Origin: Chloroflexota bacterium
GTDB taxonomy: Bacteria; Chloroflexota; Dehalococcoidia; Bin125
NCBI GenBank assembly: GCA_009838735.1
Contig: VXQZ01000002.1
Span: 1 to 64,000, forward strand
DNA length: 64,000 nucleotides
Reading direction: 5' to 3'
A program made the position numbers and the translations under genes. The notes below the pieces were generated by a model. That model was not told where the DNA came from, made no database searches, and saw only the letters and a program-made list of their open reading frames with translations. Positions within the stretch are counted from its first letter, which is position 1; every line of letters begins with the position of its first letter. Shown here in pieces: positions 24,855 to 33,583 of the stretch.

Positions 24855-26008
24855 CCAGTCGCCTTGACGGCATCGGCGACCTTGTAAGCCAGGCCATCCT
24901 CAAAAATGCTGGGAACGATTCGGTCCGGTGTCGGGTCGCTCACGAAGTCTGCGATCGCCTGGGCGGCAGCGATTTTGTGCTCGTCCTCGATCTTGGGGAT
25001 GCCGCCGTCGAGCAGGCCGCGGAACATGCCGGGGAAGCCGAGCGCATTGTTGATTTGATTGGCGAAATCGGACCGCCCGGTGGCGATGATCGCGGCGCCG
25101 GCTTCGGCGGCTTCATCGGGCATGATTTCGGGCGTCGGATTGGCCATGGCGAAGACCATCGAGTTGTCGTTCATCGAAGCGACATCGGAGACGGTGACGA
25201 GTCCCGGGCCGGCTAGGCCGAGGAACAGGTCGGTACCGGCCATGACCTGTGAGGTCTGAGGAATGCTGCCATCCGGGTTGTTTCGGAAGTCGCACCACTC
25301 AGCAGCGACGCGCTTCCAGGGATTAAGGTCTTCCCGATCGGTCGTGAGCAGGCCCTTTGAGTCGATCAGCGCAACGTCTTCACAGCCCATCTCGCGCAGG
25401 ATCGCGCCACAGGCAATGCCGCTGGCGCCGGCGCCAAGGATCACCGTGCGAATGTCCTTGAAGTCGCGATTGGTCAGACGCAGTGCATTGATCACGCCGG
25501 CGAGCGCCACCACGGCTGTGCCGTGCTGGTCGTCATGCATGACGGGGATGTCGAGTGAGTCGTGCAGACGTTGTTCAATCTCAAAACAACGCGGCGCCGA
25601 GATGTCCTCGAGGTTGATACCGCCCAGTGACGGGGCGATCGCCTCGATTGCGGCAACGATGTCGTCGACCTCGCGGACCGAGAGCGCGATCGGAATCGCA
25701 TCGACGCCGGCGAAGTTGCGGAACAGGACGCACTTGCCTTCCATCACCGGCAACGCGGCCTGAGGGCCGATATCGCCGAGACCGAGAACCGCAGAGCCGT
25801 CGGTGATCACGGCGACGAGATTGCCGACGCCGGTCATCACGCGCGCGAGGGATGGATCGCGAGCAATTTCGAGACAGGGCGCAGCCACTCCGGGCGTGTA
25901 TACGACCGACAGGTCGTCGTGGTTCTCCACGGTGACCTTGGAGGCGTAGTCGACCTTGCCGCCCCATTCGCGATGCATCTCAATGGCGCGCTGGTCGTAG
26001 TCGCTCAT
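24851..26008 (-). CDS. NAD(P)-dependent malic enzyme
   Basis: A 385-aa short-type malic enzyme that oxidatively decarboxylates malate to pyruvate. VVYTPGVAAPC is at the N-terminus, VITDGSAVLGLGDIGP and MEGKCVLFRNFAGVDAIPI form the substrate and metal site, and MHDDQHGTAVV and the Rossmann GAGASGIACG follow; RSDFANQINNALGFPGMFRG is near the end. It lacks the phosphotransacetylase-like domain of the long bacterial type. I chose the ATG at 26008 (MSDYDQRAIE) over one 13 codons upstream. The product feeds the pyruvate dehydrogenase encoded earlier. Confidence 0.93.
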   Translation of the reverse strand: MSDYDQRAIEMHREWGGKVDYASKVTVENHDDLSVVYTPGVAAPCLEIARDPSLARVMTGVGNLVAVITDGSAVLGLGDIGPQAALPVMEGKCVLFRNFAGVDAIPIALSVREVDDIVAAIEAIAPSLGGINLEDISAPRCFEIEQRLHDSLDIPVMHDDQHGTAVVALAGVINALRLTNRDFKDIRTVILGAGASGIACGAILREMGCEDVALIDSKGLLTTDREDLNPWKRVAAEWCDFRNNPDGSIPQTSQVMAGTDLFLGLAGPGLVTVSDVASMNDNSMVFAMANPTPEIMPDEAAEAGAAIIATGRSDFANQINNALGFPGMFRGLLDGGIPKIEDEHKIAAAQAIADFVSDPTPDRIVPSIFEDGLAYKVADAVKATG

Positions 26009-26191
26009 GTTCCCGCTCTTTCTGAGGCCCGGAGCATGCACTGGCATGCACTGGGGGCCGGGAATTGGTATTCATGCACTCTAGTCGTGAAAGTGAAATC
26101 GGTCACTAGCATCAAGCGCCACCCAACAATCAACTGCGTCTTTCGTAGCAGTGATTACATCCACAGTTGTGCTTGCTGTTCAGAAGACGAG

Positions 26192-26566
26192 CTAGAGCAC
26201 GGTTCCTTCGAGAATCCCGCGATGCGCGCGCAGGACCAACTGCCCCTCTTCGCGCCGTTCCACGATCAGCGGTTTGCGACAGTGCTTGCAGGGTGATGTC
26301 TCTTTCCGCCTCAACAGCCCCTTGGGCGGAACGCGGGCAACGGTCGGCTGCTGGCAATAGGGACAGGTGACGTCCCATCTCATGCAGGCCCTGATTCGCA
26401 ACGGCTCATCATCCTTCTGGCCTCTGGAGACGACGAGATCGTAGTTGCACTTGGCGCATCGTGTGACGACGCGTCGAGTCCGGCCGGTTTCGGGCGGCAC
26501 GCCGACATCGAGCGTCACCGAACAATTCGGGCAGCGAATGTGCCTGGTCTCCAGATCGATTGCCAT
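26192..26566 (-). CDS. Double zinc-ribbon protein of unknown function
   Basis: A 124-aa protein with four CxxC knuckles: C12/C15, C37/C40, C68/C71 and C93/C96. They pair as two zinc ribbons, each about 30 residues, joined by a basic linker. No enzymatic domain is present. Such proteins often bind nucleic acid or act as adaptors. TACCAT 6 nt before the ATG suggests a leaderless message. The 183-nt gap to the malic enzyme start holds no other gene. Confidence 0.75.
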   Translation of the reverse strand: MAIDLETRHIRCPNCSVTLDVGVPPETGRTRRVVTRCAKCNYDLVVSRGQKDDEPLRIRACMRWDVTCPYCQQPTVARVPPKGLLRRKETSPCKHCRKPLIVERREEGQLVLRAHRGILEGTVL

Positions 26567-26572
26567 AGGCCC

Positions 26573-26578
26573 ATGGTA
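26573..26578 (-). promoter_or_regulatory. -10 TACCAT, leaderless-type
   Basis: TACCAT is separated from the ATG at 26566 by 6 nt, matching the arrangement seen for other apparent leaderless genes here. Confidence 0.4.
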
Positions 26579-26633
26579 CCGAGGCGGACGTCAGTGCCCA
26601 TTCGGTTTGGCTGCGCGATACCTGCCGTGAAGG

Positions 26634-27545
26634 GTGATGACATACCCTGCATTCATGAGCCACCACTTTCGCGAGCCTCGGGGAGCCCAGGACTTCTCCA
26701 GCCCCCAGGTCCGGGTGAGAGGTGCGAATGACTTCCGACAGTATTCAAATCAACGATTGCGCCTGCCCAATGAGCGCCCGCCGCTGGGTCCGCGAGTCAA
26801 GCAGTTAATCGGTGCGATTCTGACCCTAGCGCTGCTCGCCGGGATCGGCGTTGGCGTCTACTTCGGAGTCACGCTGTTACTCGAGGAGGATGAGCCGGCC
26901 ACGTCCGAGGTCCGCCAGGACACGGTGCCGGCTCAAGACGGAGAGACGACAGCAACCGCAGACGCACAGGACTCCCAGGCTTCGGACCCAGCTTCCGCGA
27001 CGGCGACCGACTCTCCGAGTCCCCAGGCTGCAACAGATGCCGAAGAGACCCAGGATGCGGCGGACGCGGAGGAGCAATCGGAGTCTTCTCAATCTGCTCA
27101 GGAAGCTCAGCAGGCTTCACAGGCGCAAGCGATCACTTCGGTCTCACTCATTGAACCTCAGGTCGCAGACGAACAGGTCACCCCTGCCCAGATTGGCGGG
27201 GCGGAGATTGTCGCGCAACGCCTGACCGCAGAGCCGGTACCATCCGGAATCCCGAGAACGCTCGCAGATGGAGCGGCGTACGACCCGTCCGAGCCCGCGA
27301 CCGTCTTCACTTCGCGTTGGCCGGTGGGCACGACCCTACGTCTGACTCGTCTCCCTGGCGCGACCCTGTTGACCGACGAGGAGCAAGCTGAAGTGGTAGG
27401 CGCCGAGATGCTGGTGGTGGTCAGGGGGACTGAGTCCTCGAACACCGACCTGCAGCTGAGTCCAGCCGCGTTCGAGCAGATCGCGTTCTATGGGACGGAA
27501 CGGATCATCGCGGTGCGAGCCGAAGTTACGGCTGCGCCGCCGTAG
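26634..27545 (+). CDS. Single-pass membrane protein with acidic linker
   Basis: A 303-aa protein: a basic cytoplasmic N-terminus of about 60 residues, one transmembrane helix (LIGAILTLALLAGIGVGVYF), a long low-complexity Glu/Gln/Ala/Ser linker (about residues 85-170) and a C-terminal domain of about 120 residues without a recognised family. The start may be GTG at 26634, ATG at 26637 or ATG at 26655; none has an ideal ribosome site. The build (anchor, disordered acidic linker, outer domain) resembles the YceI gene at 33584-34666, and suggests an outward-facing domain held away from the membrane. Confidence 0.7.
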   Translation: MMTYPAFMSHHFREPRGAQDFSSPQVRVRGANDFRQYSNQRLRLPNERPPLGPRVKQLIGAILTLALLAGIGVGVYFGVTLLLEEDEPATSEVRQDTVPAQDGETTATADAQDSQASDPASATATDSPSPQAATDAEETQDAADAEEQSESSQSAQEAQQASQAQAITSVSLIEPQVADEQVTPAQIGGAEIVAQRLTAEPVPSGIPRTLADGAAYDPSEPATVFTSRWPVGTTLRLTRLPGATLLTDEEQAEVVGAEMLVVVRGTESSNTDLQLSPAAFEQIAFYGTERIIAVRAEVTAAPP

Positions 27546-27563
27546 CCAGGATGACTCGCGAGA

Positions 27564-27785
27564 TCAGGAACGGCGCCGGCGACCGAAGGGCATCCGCAAC
27601 TCTTCGCCGTAGTTGAGAAAGTCCTTCTCGGCCCCGCACTTCGAGCATCGCCCATGTGACACCTGTTGATTGGGGCGATCAATCTCCCACGAATGCGAGC
27701 ACTCGTCCGCTTCAACAGTCGCGCCAACAGACTGCGAGTCAGCCGTTTCGGCGCGACCGCGAGGCTTGATTGTTCGCTCGGCCAC
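27564..27785 (-). CDS. Small zinc-binding protein
   Basis: A 73-aa protein with the pattern C29-x-H31 and C47-x2-C50 (CSHSWEI and GRCSKCGAEKDFLN), enough for one zinc site, and a basic C-terminus (FGRRRRS). Similar short proteins with a C-H ... C-KCG-E-DF-N pattern are found in Gram-positive-type genomes without assigned role. GTG start with GGAG 4 nt upstream. Convergent with the membrane protein gene. Confidence 0.6.
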   Translation of the reverse strand: MAERTIKPRGRAETADSQSVGATVEADECSHSWEIDRPNQQVSHGRCSKCGAEKDFLNYGEELRMPFGRRRRS

Positions 27786-27933
27786 AGGCTCCGCCTTGTC
27801 ATCAGATGCAGATAAGCACGCCTAGCCTATGACATGACAACCAGCTAACAGTCCGCGATTGTGGACATAATCGCTTCGGCGTCGGCCTCAGCGCTCGCTA
27901 CTAGACGTAACGGGGAATCGGCGCACTGAAGAG

Positions 27934-28365
27934 TCAGGATGTCCGCTCGTAGAGCGTGTGGTACTTGTCTCCGCCCGCGATCGCCTGACGAATGTCCTCG
28001 CGATCAAGCTCATACAGCTTGCCGAGCGCCGCTCGGGCGTCGTCCTCGGCGTTCGGATCTCCGGCGCAGCGCTCCAGGATCCGCTCGAACAACTCAGCTT
28101 CGACGAAGGAATCAACTCGGCCCGCCCAGGGGAAAAAAACGAAGGATTCCGGGTCGTCAAAACTGGGACGCAGTCGCCTGAGTTCGCGGATCCGATCCTG
28201 CGGCGAGCGGACCGGCTCGACCACTCGAATGTAGGGACCGTCGGTATCGTTGCGACGTCCGTCGATCAACAAACGTTCCTGGAGCCAACCGAATCCGATG
28301 ACGACGACATCCGCCTCGCGCAAGGCGCGCAGCGTTTCTTCCAGATCGAATCCCTCGTCAGCCAT
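27934..28365 (-). CDS. Conserved-looking hypothetical protein
   Basis: A 143-aa acidic, soluble protein starting MADEGFDLEETLRALREAD. Alternating strand (VVVIGFGWLQERLLIDG) and helix segments suggest an alpha/beta fold, with an Arg/Asp-rich middle. No motif is recognised. I chose the ATG at 28365 because TATACT lies 6 nt upstream and an earlier start would run through that promoter. Divergent from the diiron protein gene at 28453. Confidence 0.6.
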   Translation of the reverse strand: MADEGFDLEETLRALREADVVVIGFGWLQERLLIDGRRNDTDGPYIRVVEPVRSPQDRIRELRRLRPSFDDPESFVFFPWAGRVDSFVEAELFERILERCAGDPNAEDDARAALGKLYELDREDIRQAIAGGDKYHTLYERTS

Positions 28366-28371
28366 GTCGCC

Positions 28372-28377
28372 AGTATA
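28372..28377 (-). promoter_or_regulatory. -10 TATACT, leaderless-type
   Basis: TATACT is 6 nt before the ATG at 28365, the closest to a consensus -10 of the set of short-spaced hexamers in this window. Confidence 0.5.
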
Positions 28378-28452
28378 CGATCCGCCTGTGGTCGCCTGGC
28401 TGGAGCGTTGAGCAGTTCCGGTGAGTATGATCGTCACAGGACCTTCCAATCG

Positions 28453-29280
28453 ATGAAACGCTCTCCCAGCGCCGTCCGACCACATCGCTCCGCTGAGCAA
28501 GCCGACGCGTTTCGCACCCTGTTCCGGCAGCAAGGCGACCGGCTTTGGAACGCCGATCGCGACGTCGACTGGGAGGCAGGCTCAACAATTCCCGAGTCGC
28601 GCCGGGCCGCCTGGTTGCGGATGATGAACGTGTTCCTGGGCCTGGAGGTCATGGGGCTGGACACGATCCAGGTCATGATGAGCCAGGCGACCCACCAGGT
28701 GCGCGACCCGGCCCTGAATCTCTATCTGGCGGCGCAATGTCAGGACGAGGCTCGCCACGTGTATGTGCTCGACCGCTACCTCACGGAGGTCAACGGCCAC
28801 GGCTACATCTCGAAACCCGAAGCGTTCTTGATCGAGCGGTTCGGCGGGATGGCCTCGTGGGGCTTCTACAGCGTCGAAAACTGGCTCACCTCAACCCTGT
28901 TCAGCGAGAACTTCGCGGCATTGTTTCTGCAGCAGGCGCTGGAGTTGGACGATGTCGACCCGTTGGCCAAGCAGATTTTCCGTCTCATTTTGAGGGACGA
29001 GGTCAGGCACGTGAACTTCCTGCACACGATTTTGCCGCGTCTGATCGACCGCCTGCCGACCGCGGGCCGGGTGTACGTCTGGCAAAGCCAGATTCTCCTG
29101 GCCGGCGCGGTCGCATTGGGATTGCGTCGGATCAAGGCCGACGTTGCCGCTCTCGGCATCGACGTTGACGGCTACAAGACCACGCTGATAGAGAACCTGG
29201 GCACACAGTTCGAGGACGCCGGGCTGGACTCATTCCTCAAGATTGAGACCTACGCCCGAGTGATCAACGCCGCCACATGA
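28453..29280 (+). CDS. Ferritin-like diiron protein (R2-like)
   Basis: A 275-aa all-helical protein with the paired carboxylate-bridged diiron pattern: Glu in FLGLEVMG on one helix, E-A-R-H in QCQDEARHV, Glu in LFSENFAALF, and E-V-R-H in LRDEVRHVNFLH. Two ExxH helices separated by about 100 residues define the R2/BMM/ferritin-like group. Possible roles are a ribonucleotide-reductase-R2-like oxidase or another O2-activating diiron enzyme; no R1 gene is near. TATGAT at 28426 could be its -10. The stop overlaps the Nudix start (ATGA). Confidence 0.8.
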   Translation: MKRSPSAVRPHRSAEQADAFRTLFRQQGDRLWNADRDVDWEAGSTIPESRRAAWLRMMNVFLGLEVMGLDTIQVMMSQATHQVRDPALNLYLAAQCQDEARHVYVLDRYLTEVNGHGYISKPEAFLIERFGGMASWGFYSVENWLTSTLFSENFAALFLQQALELDDVDPLAKQIFRLILRDEVRHVNFLHTILPRLIDRLPTAGRVYVWQSQILLAGAVALGLRRIKADVAALGIDVDGYKTTLIENLGTQFEDAGLDSFLKIETYARVINAAT

Positions 29281-29855
29281 GTCGCATCGATGATTGGCGA
29301 AGACTGAGTTCGGAGATCATCGAAGATTTCAGGTTTTTCAGGCTGCGCAAGGACGTCTCCCGTCACCCGACCTCAGGCCGCGACCACCGTTTCTTCATCT
29401 TCGAGTTTCCCGACTGGGTCAACATCATGCCGATCACGCCCCAGGGAGAGGTCGTCTTCGTTAACCAGTTCCGCCACGGCGCTAGAGAGCTGACGCTCGA
29501 GATTCCCGGAGGCATCGTCGATCCCGGCGAGTCGGCGAAGGAAGCGGGCCTCAGGGAGATGTTCGAGGAGTCCGGCTATCACGCTCCCGACGCGATCGAG
29601 TTGGGCTGGGTCCACCCCAATCCGGCCTTGCAGGAGAATCGCTGCTGGTCCTACCTGGCCCAGGATGTGTCGAGGGTCGTCGACGAGGACCATGTCGTGG
29701 GGACTTCGAGCGAAGCGATCGAGGTGACGACCGTTCCGCTCGACGAGATCCCTGGACTGGTCAACGACCGCCTGATCACGCACGCGCTGACCATTGCCGC
29801 ATTCGATCACTACTGGCGCTGGAGCGGCCAGGTCGCCGACCCTCGTCGCCGTTAG
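29277..29855 (+). CDS. Nudix hydrolase, ADP-ribose-pyrophosphatase-like
   Basis: A 192-aa Nudix protein. The Nudix box GGIVDPGESAKEAGLREMFEESG fits Gx5Ex7REUxEExGU in full. The N-terminus (RKDVSRHPTSGRDHRFFIFEFPDWVN) and the box context resemble ADP-sugar pyrophosphatases, which clear ADP-ribose or NADH-type compounds. It is translationally coupled to the diiron protein by an ATGA overlap and convergent with the first cupin gene. Confidence 0.88.
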   Translation: MSRIDDWRRLSSEIIEDFRFFRLRKDVSRHPTSGRDHRFFIFEFPDWVNIMPITPQGEVVFVNQFRHGARELTLEIPGGIVDPGESAKEAGLREMFEESGYHAPDAIELGWVHPNPALQENRCWSYLAQDVSRVVDEDHVVGTSSEAIEVTTVPLDEIPGLVNDRLITHALTIAAFDHYWRWSGQVADPRRR

Positions 29856-30226
29856 GCCCGCAGCGAATCGACGTCGAAGTCCTCGGGCAACGGGATGAAG
29901 AGGCTCCGGCGCGGTCCCTCGAGGTCCCTGGTGATATGGCCGCGCCCGCTCACATCATCGGCCAACAGGATGTCGCCGCCGTGCAACTGCAGTCTGGTGC
30001 CGTCGCCGACTTCGATCTCTACGGTGCCGCTGAGCGTGACGACGAACTGTCGTCGCGGAGCGTTGTGGAAGTCGAGTTCACCGCCAACAGGCGTCGTGCG
30101 AAAGACGATACCTTCCGCGTCGAACATGTCGGATAACTCGCCATAGCGGCTCTCGGTTAGGGCGATGTCGATGGTCTCGAAGTGGGATTCACCATCGTCG
30201 CCGGTGTAGACACGAGTGATTTGCAT
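29852..30226 (-). CDS. Cupin-domain protein A
   Basis: A 124-aa protein beginning MQITRVYTGDDGE. The small cupin barrel is visible in FHNAPRRQFVVTLSGTVEIEVGDG and the second motif GGDILLADDVSGRGHITRD, where His residues could bind metal. A GGAG site precedes the ATG at 30226. It is paralogous to the next gene upstream (30249-30635), with matching block order. The ligand is unknown. Confidence 0.8.
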   Translation of the reverse strand: MQITRVYTGDDGESHFETIDIALTESRYGELSDMFDAEGIVFRTTPVGGELDFHNAPRRQFVVTLSGTVEIEVGDGTRLQLHGGDILLADDVSGRGHITRDLEGPRRSLFIPLPEDFDVDSLRA

Positions 30227-30248
30227 GGAAGCAACTCCAATAGAACTG

Positions 30249-30635
30249 TCAGGCGTCGAACGAACGAGCCCAATGGTGAACATCAAAATCATCCGGCAAG
30301 AAGACCATCAGACTCAATCTTGGGCCTTCGATGTCGGTCGTCAGGTGGCCTGGGCCCTCCACGTCCTCGGCGTAGCAGATCTCGCCAGGGCCGAAGCGGC
30401 GGACCTCACCGTTGGACACCTGGGTCTGCACGGCGCCCTGGATGACGACGATCATGGTCTTCTGCGTTGCGTTGTGCCAGTCGTAGACGAGATCGGGGGG
30501 TGAGATTCTGAACGACATGTGCTCAGGACGGAGATTGCGGGAGAATGCGCCGATGTCGAGCTCATGCAGATTGATCTCAATGTCTTCGAACTGCGATGTC
30601 CCGTCTTCGCCCTGGTACATCCGGGTGAGCTTCAT
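30249..30635 (-). CDS. Cupin-domain protein B
   Basis: A 128-aa cupin starting MKLTRMYQGEDGTSQFEDIEI. The barrel signature WHNATQKTMIVVIQGAVQTQV and the PGEICYAEDVEGPGHLTTD block align with protein A; both end in a hydrophobic strand and a PxDFD motif. The two genes lie 22 nt apart and look like a tandem duplication. Both may act on small hydrophilic compounds, but no substrate can be inferred. Confidence 0.8.
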   Translation of the reverse strand: MKLTRMYQGEDGTSQFEDIEINLHELDIGAFSRNLRPEHMSFRISPPDLVYDWHNATQKTMIVVIQGAVQTQVSNGEVRRFGPGEICYAEDVEGPGHLTTDIEGPRLSLMVFLPDDFDVHHWARSFDA

Positions 30636-30656
30636 CTCGCACCTCCTGCGCCGATC

Positions 30657-31343
30657 CTATCGGGAATAGTGCAGCCGCCAGTAGTCGCCCAGTTCCGCCA
30701 GCGATTGCACGATCAGGTCCGGCTGAACATCCGACGGGATTGGTTCATGATCACGCCGTACCCAGACGGTGGCCGCTCCGAGTTCCGCGGCCGGACGAAT
30801 GTCGTGTGTGATCGATCCGGCGATGTGGAGTTGCTGTGCTGGCTTGATCTGGCGCGACCGATAGAGCTCTCGCCAGTGGGAGTGGTCCGGCTTGTAGCTG
30901 CGTACGTCCTCCGCAGTGATCAGCTGATCGAAGGATGCTCCCAGCTTGCGTACGCTCACCGCCAGGCTGGCCCTGGTGACATTCGAGAGAATCGCCGTTG
31001 GAGTTCCCACCGTTGCCAGCCGCTTGAGGAATCCGCCAGCGTCCTGAAACGGCGGCCAGCCGGCGATTGAATCGGCAAAGTAGTCTGCTGTCTCCTGACT
31101 CAACTCGACGCCGAACTCCTTCGCAGTTCTGAGAATTGACAGGGCGAGCACCTCGTCATAGGGCCGATAGCGCTCGTGCTCAACGTCCAACTCGACTTCC
31201 AGCCGCCGAGCGATCAAGGCCTGCTTGTCGACCGCGCCGAGCTCGGGAATGTCGTCGATTGCTGCTCGCGCTCCGGATTGCCAATCGATCAAGGTGCCAT
31301 AGCAGTCGAAGGTAATCACGGCCGCGTCGCGTGGATGGATCAT
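30657..31343 (-). CDS. HAD hydrolase, haloacid dehalogenase type II-like
   Basis: A 228-aa HAD protein. Motif I FDCYGTLIDW (nucleophile D14) has the Cys-Tyr-Gly-Thr variant typical of type II L-2-haloacid dehalogenases, motif II is ILSNVTRA, motif III is the lysine in SYKPDHSHW, and motif IV is GSITHDIRPAAELG. In this family the Asp attacks a C-halogen or C-O centre, so haloacid dehalogenase or phosphatase are both possible. It overlaps dinB by 4 nt (ATGA). Confidence 0.83.
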   Translation of the reverse strand: MIHPRDAAVITFDCYGTLIDWQSGARAAIDDIPELGAVDKQALIARRLEVELDVEHERYRPYDEVLALSILRTAKEFGVELSQETADYFADSIAGWPPFQDAGGFLKRLATVGTPTAILSNVTRASLAVSVRKLGASFDQLITAEDVRSYKPDHSHWRELYRSRQIKPAQQLHIAGSITHDIRPAAELGAATVWVRRDHEPIPSDVQPDLIVQSLAELGDYWRLHYSR

Positions 31344-32572
31344 CGAGACTCCTCGGCGCTCCTTGATTCTGCGCCAAAGTGGACGATATCGCCGCCGTAC
31401 CTCTCATTCAGCTCTCTCACTGCCTCATCGACGACGCGCTGACGCTCCCGTCGAGCGGATGACTCCGGCGGCTCAACATTGGGCTCGCCAGACTGATCGA
31501 ACATCGACAGCTGAGCTTCCAGCCCTCGCTGCTCCAGGCCCGAGACTCCGACGCCAACGAGGCGAAACTTGCGGACTGGCGAGAGTTGTTGTCTCAGCAG
31601 TTCGAGCGCGGTCCGTTCGATGAGCGCGGAGTCGTTGGTCGGGCTGGACAGCGTGCGCTGCCGAGTGAAGGTCGTGAAGTCGGAGAGGCGCATTTTGATC
31701 TGCACCGTCCGGGCTCGCATGCCATGTTCCGTCAGGCGGTTGGCCACACTGTTGGCTTGTTCGCTCACGATGGTCGACAGTTTCCCTTCGCCGCCCACGT
31801 CTTCTGCGAACGTTGTCTCCGATGAGATTGACTTCGTTTCCCGCTCCACGGACACGCCACGATCATCTTCACCGCGAGCCAGTTGCCAGAACCACTCACC
31901 GCGACTGCCGAATCTGTCGACGAGCCAGGGCAACGGCCGCTCGGCCAGGTCGCCAATCGTTTCGAGTCCCGCTCCGCGCAGCCGTTCAGCGGTCTTCGGA
32001 CCGACACCCCAGAGATCGGATATTGAAAGCGGGGCGAGAAACGCGGCTTCACGGCCGGGCGGAACGACAGTCAGGCCGTCCGGCTTGTCCTGGTCGGATG
32101 CGATCTTGGCCACCGACTTGCTGGTCGCGACACCGCAAGAGACGGTCAGCTGGGTCTCACGGTGGACTCGATCTCGGATCCACTGGCCCAGCTCCGCCGG
32201 AGTGGCGCCTTCGTCAACCCGGTGGGTCACATCGATGAACGCTTCATCCAGAGACAGCGGCTCAACCAGAGGTGAGACGTCGCGGAAAATCGACATAATC
32301 TGAGATGACACGTCCCGATATCGCGAGAACCGTGGCCTGACGATTTCGGCATGCGGACACAGGCGGACGGCGGTGCGCATCGGCATGGCCGAACGACAAC
32401 CAAACACCCTTGCCTCGTAGGACGCCGCCGCGACGACGCCACGGCTGCGAGGCGAACCCCCCACGAGTACCGGCTTGCCTCGCAATTCCGGTTGATCGCG
32501 TTGCTCGACCGATGCGTAGAACGCGTCCATGTCGGCATGAATGATGTGCCGCTGGGCACTCTGAGTCGTCAC
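31340..32572 (-). CDS. dinB: DNA polymerase IV
   Basis: A 410-aa Y-family polymerase for translesion synthesis. The palm metal ligands are D14 in HADMDAFYASVE and D109-E110 in SLDEAF; the steric-gate region YASVE is intact. The helix-hairpin-helix segment (SDLWGVGPKTAERL) and little-finger domain follow, and the C-terminal QLSMFD is a good beta-clamp binding motif. The GTG start is preceded by TAGCGT 6 nt upstream, suggesting a leaderless mRNA. No LexA box is obvious upstream. Overlaps the HAD gene by ATGA. Confidence 0.95.
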   Translation of the reverse strand: MTTQSAQRHIIHADMDAFYASVEQRDQPELRGKPVLVGGSPRSRGVVAAASYEARVFGCRSAMPMRTAVRLCPHAEIVRPRFSRYRDVSSQIMSIFRDVSPLVEPLSLDEAFIDVTHRVDEGATPAELGQWIRDRVHRETQLTVSCGVATSKSVAKIASDQDKPDGLTVVPPGREAAFLAPLSISDLWGVGPKTAERLRGAGLETIGDLAERPLPWLVDRFGSRGEWFWQLARGEDDRGVSVERETKSISSETTFAEDVGGEGKLSTIVSEQANSVANRLTEHGMRARTVQIKMRLSDFTTFTRQRTLSSPTNDSALIERTALELLRQQLSPVRKFRLVGVGVSGLEQRGLEAQLSMFDQSGEPNVEPPESSARRERQRVVDEAVRELNERYGGDIVHFGAESRSAEESR

Positions 32573-32578
32573 ACCTCT

Positions 32579-32584
32579 ACGCTA
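32579..32584 (-). promoter_or_regulatory. -10 TAGCGT for dinB, leaderless-type
   Basis: TAGCGT lies 6 nt before the dinB GTG. The opposite strand of the same few bases holds TACGCT (32577-32582), a possible -10 for the divergent gene at 32607. Confidence 0.4.
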
Positions 32585-32606
32585 TCAATTCGTTGGAGAA
32601 TGACCG

Positions 32607-33206
32607 ATGGGCCTGTTTGATCGTCTCCGTTCCCAGGTGAGTGTTCGCACTCGCGCGGAGTCGCCAGCCATCGAGATCGAGAAGGCCGAACGGCTACTGC
32701 GTGCTGGGGCGTCGGTTGCCGAGATCAGACGCGAGGCCAAAGCGATCACATCCGACGACAACGTCAGCCGTGCCTGGAGATCGCTGTTGCTCGGCGATCT
32801 CGACATGGGGCTCGAGGCCTCATACGCAGCGGCCGACGAGCGGCCATACGACGTTGACTCGCGCATCGTCCACGGTACGGTGCGTCTGGCCCGCCAGGAG
32901 CTCGATCATTCCGAGCACGAGTTCGAAGCGGTAATCGAAGAGTTCGGCGCCGATTCGGATGCGGTGGATGGACGACGGGCCACTATCCTGGCGCGCGGCC
33001 ACGCACCGTTGGACGAACTGCCTGCCTCGACGGAGGAGTGGGAGTCGGCTGCCATCCTGTTGACGACACTGTGGCGAGTTGGATGCGTCGTTGAAGAGAG
33101 AATGGCGACAATTGAAACGGGCCACCCGGACGGCCAATCAGTCGTCAAGCAAGCGCTGGCCAAAGGAAGAGTCGCTGACCTGGAGGCCGAAGATGGGACT
33201 GTTTGA
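32607..33206 (+). CDS. MGLFD-type helical repeat protein, unknown
   Basis: A 199-aa protein starting MGLFDRLRSQ. After the short amphipathic start come TPR-like helical segments (EKAERLLRAGASVAEIRREA, YDVDSRIVHGTVRLARQELD and others), so it probably binds another protein. GGAGAATGACC precedes the ATG. It is head to head with dinB and overlaps the next gene, which also begins MGLFD, by 14 nt. Function is unknown. Confidence 0.7.
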   Translation: MGLFDRLRSQVSVRTRAESPAIEIEKAERLLRAGASVAEIRREAKAITSDDNVSRAWRSLLLGDLDMGLEASYAAADERPYDVDSRIVHGTVRLARQELDHSEHEFEAVIEEFGADSDAVDGRRATILARGHAPLDELPASTEEWESAAILLTTLWRVGCVVEERMATIETGHPDGQSVVKQALAKGRVADLEAEDGTV

Positions 33207-33519
33207 CGGACTACGTCGCAGGTTGTCAGCGCTCAATGACGTACGAGAGGCGTCCCGGGCCGAGGCCGCCACGCTGGCAGATGTCGAGACCGTCAGACGC
33301 GCTCTGCTCGCAGAGTCGCACCGTCTGGGACGGCGAGAGCGAATCTCGGTCACGATGTTGATGGAGCACTCTGGCGAAGACCTGCGGACGGTGGATCTCT
33401 TTCAGATCATCGGCCACTTGGACGCCGAGGGTGAGATTAGGAATGTCGAGCAGGATTCCTTCGGCAACCTGAAGTTCGATCTCGGGACTCTGGGGAATCG
33501 CCCGAATTTCGATTCATGA
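33193..33519 (+). CDS. MGLFD-type small protein with winged-helix-like part
   Basis: A 108-aa protein beginning MGLFDGLRRRLSALND. The middle (RISVTMLMEHSGEDLRTVDLFQIIGHLDAEGEI) reads like a helix-turn-helix or winged helix. The start is set by GGAGG at good spacing within the end of the preceding gene. The identical opening MGLFD-LR in two adjacent genes hints at a common membrane or partner contact. Confidence 0.65.
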   Translation: MGLFDGLRRRLSALNDVREASRAEAATLADVETVRRALLAESHRLGRRERISVTMLMEHSGEDLRTVDLFQIIGHLDAEGEIRNVEQDSFGNLKFDLGTLGNRPNFDS

Positions 33520-33583
33520 TCGCACTATGCAGGTTATGTTGGCGCGTCACCAGGTTCGGCGACATAACCGGCCGATTTGAGGC

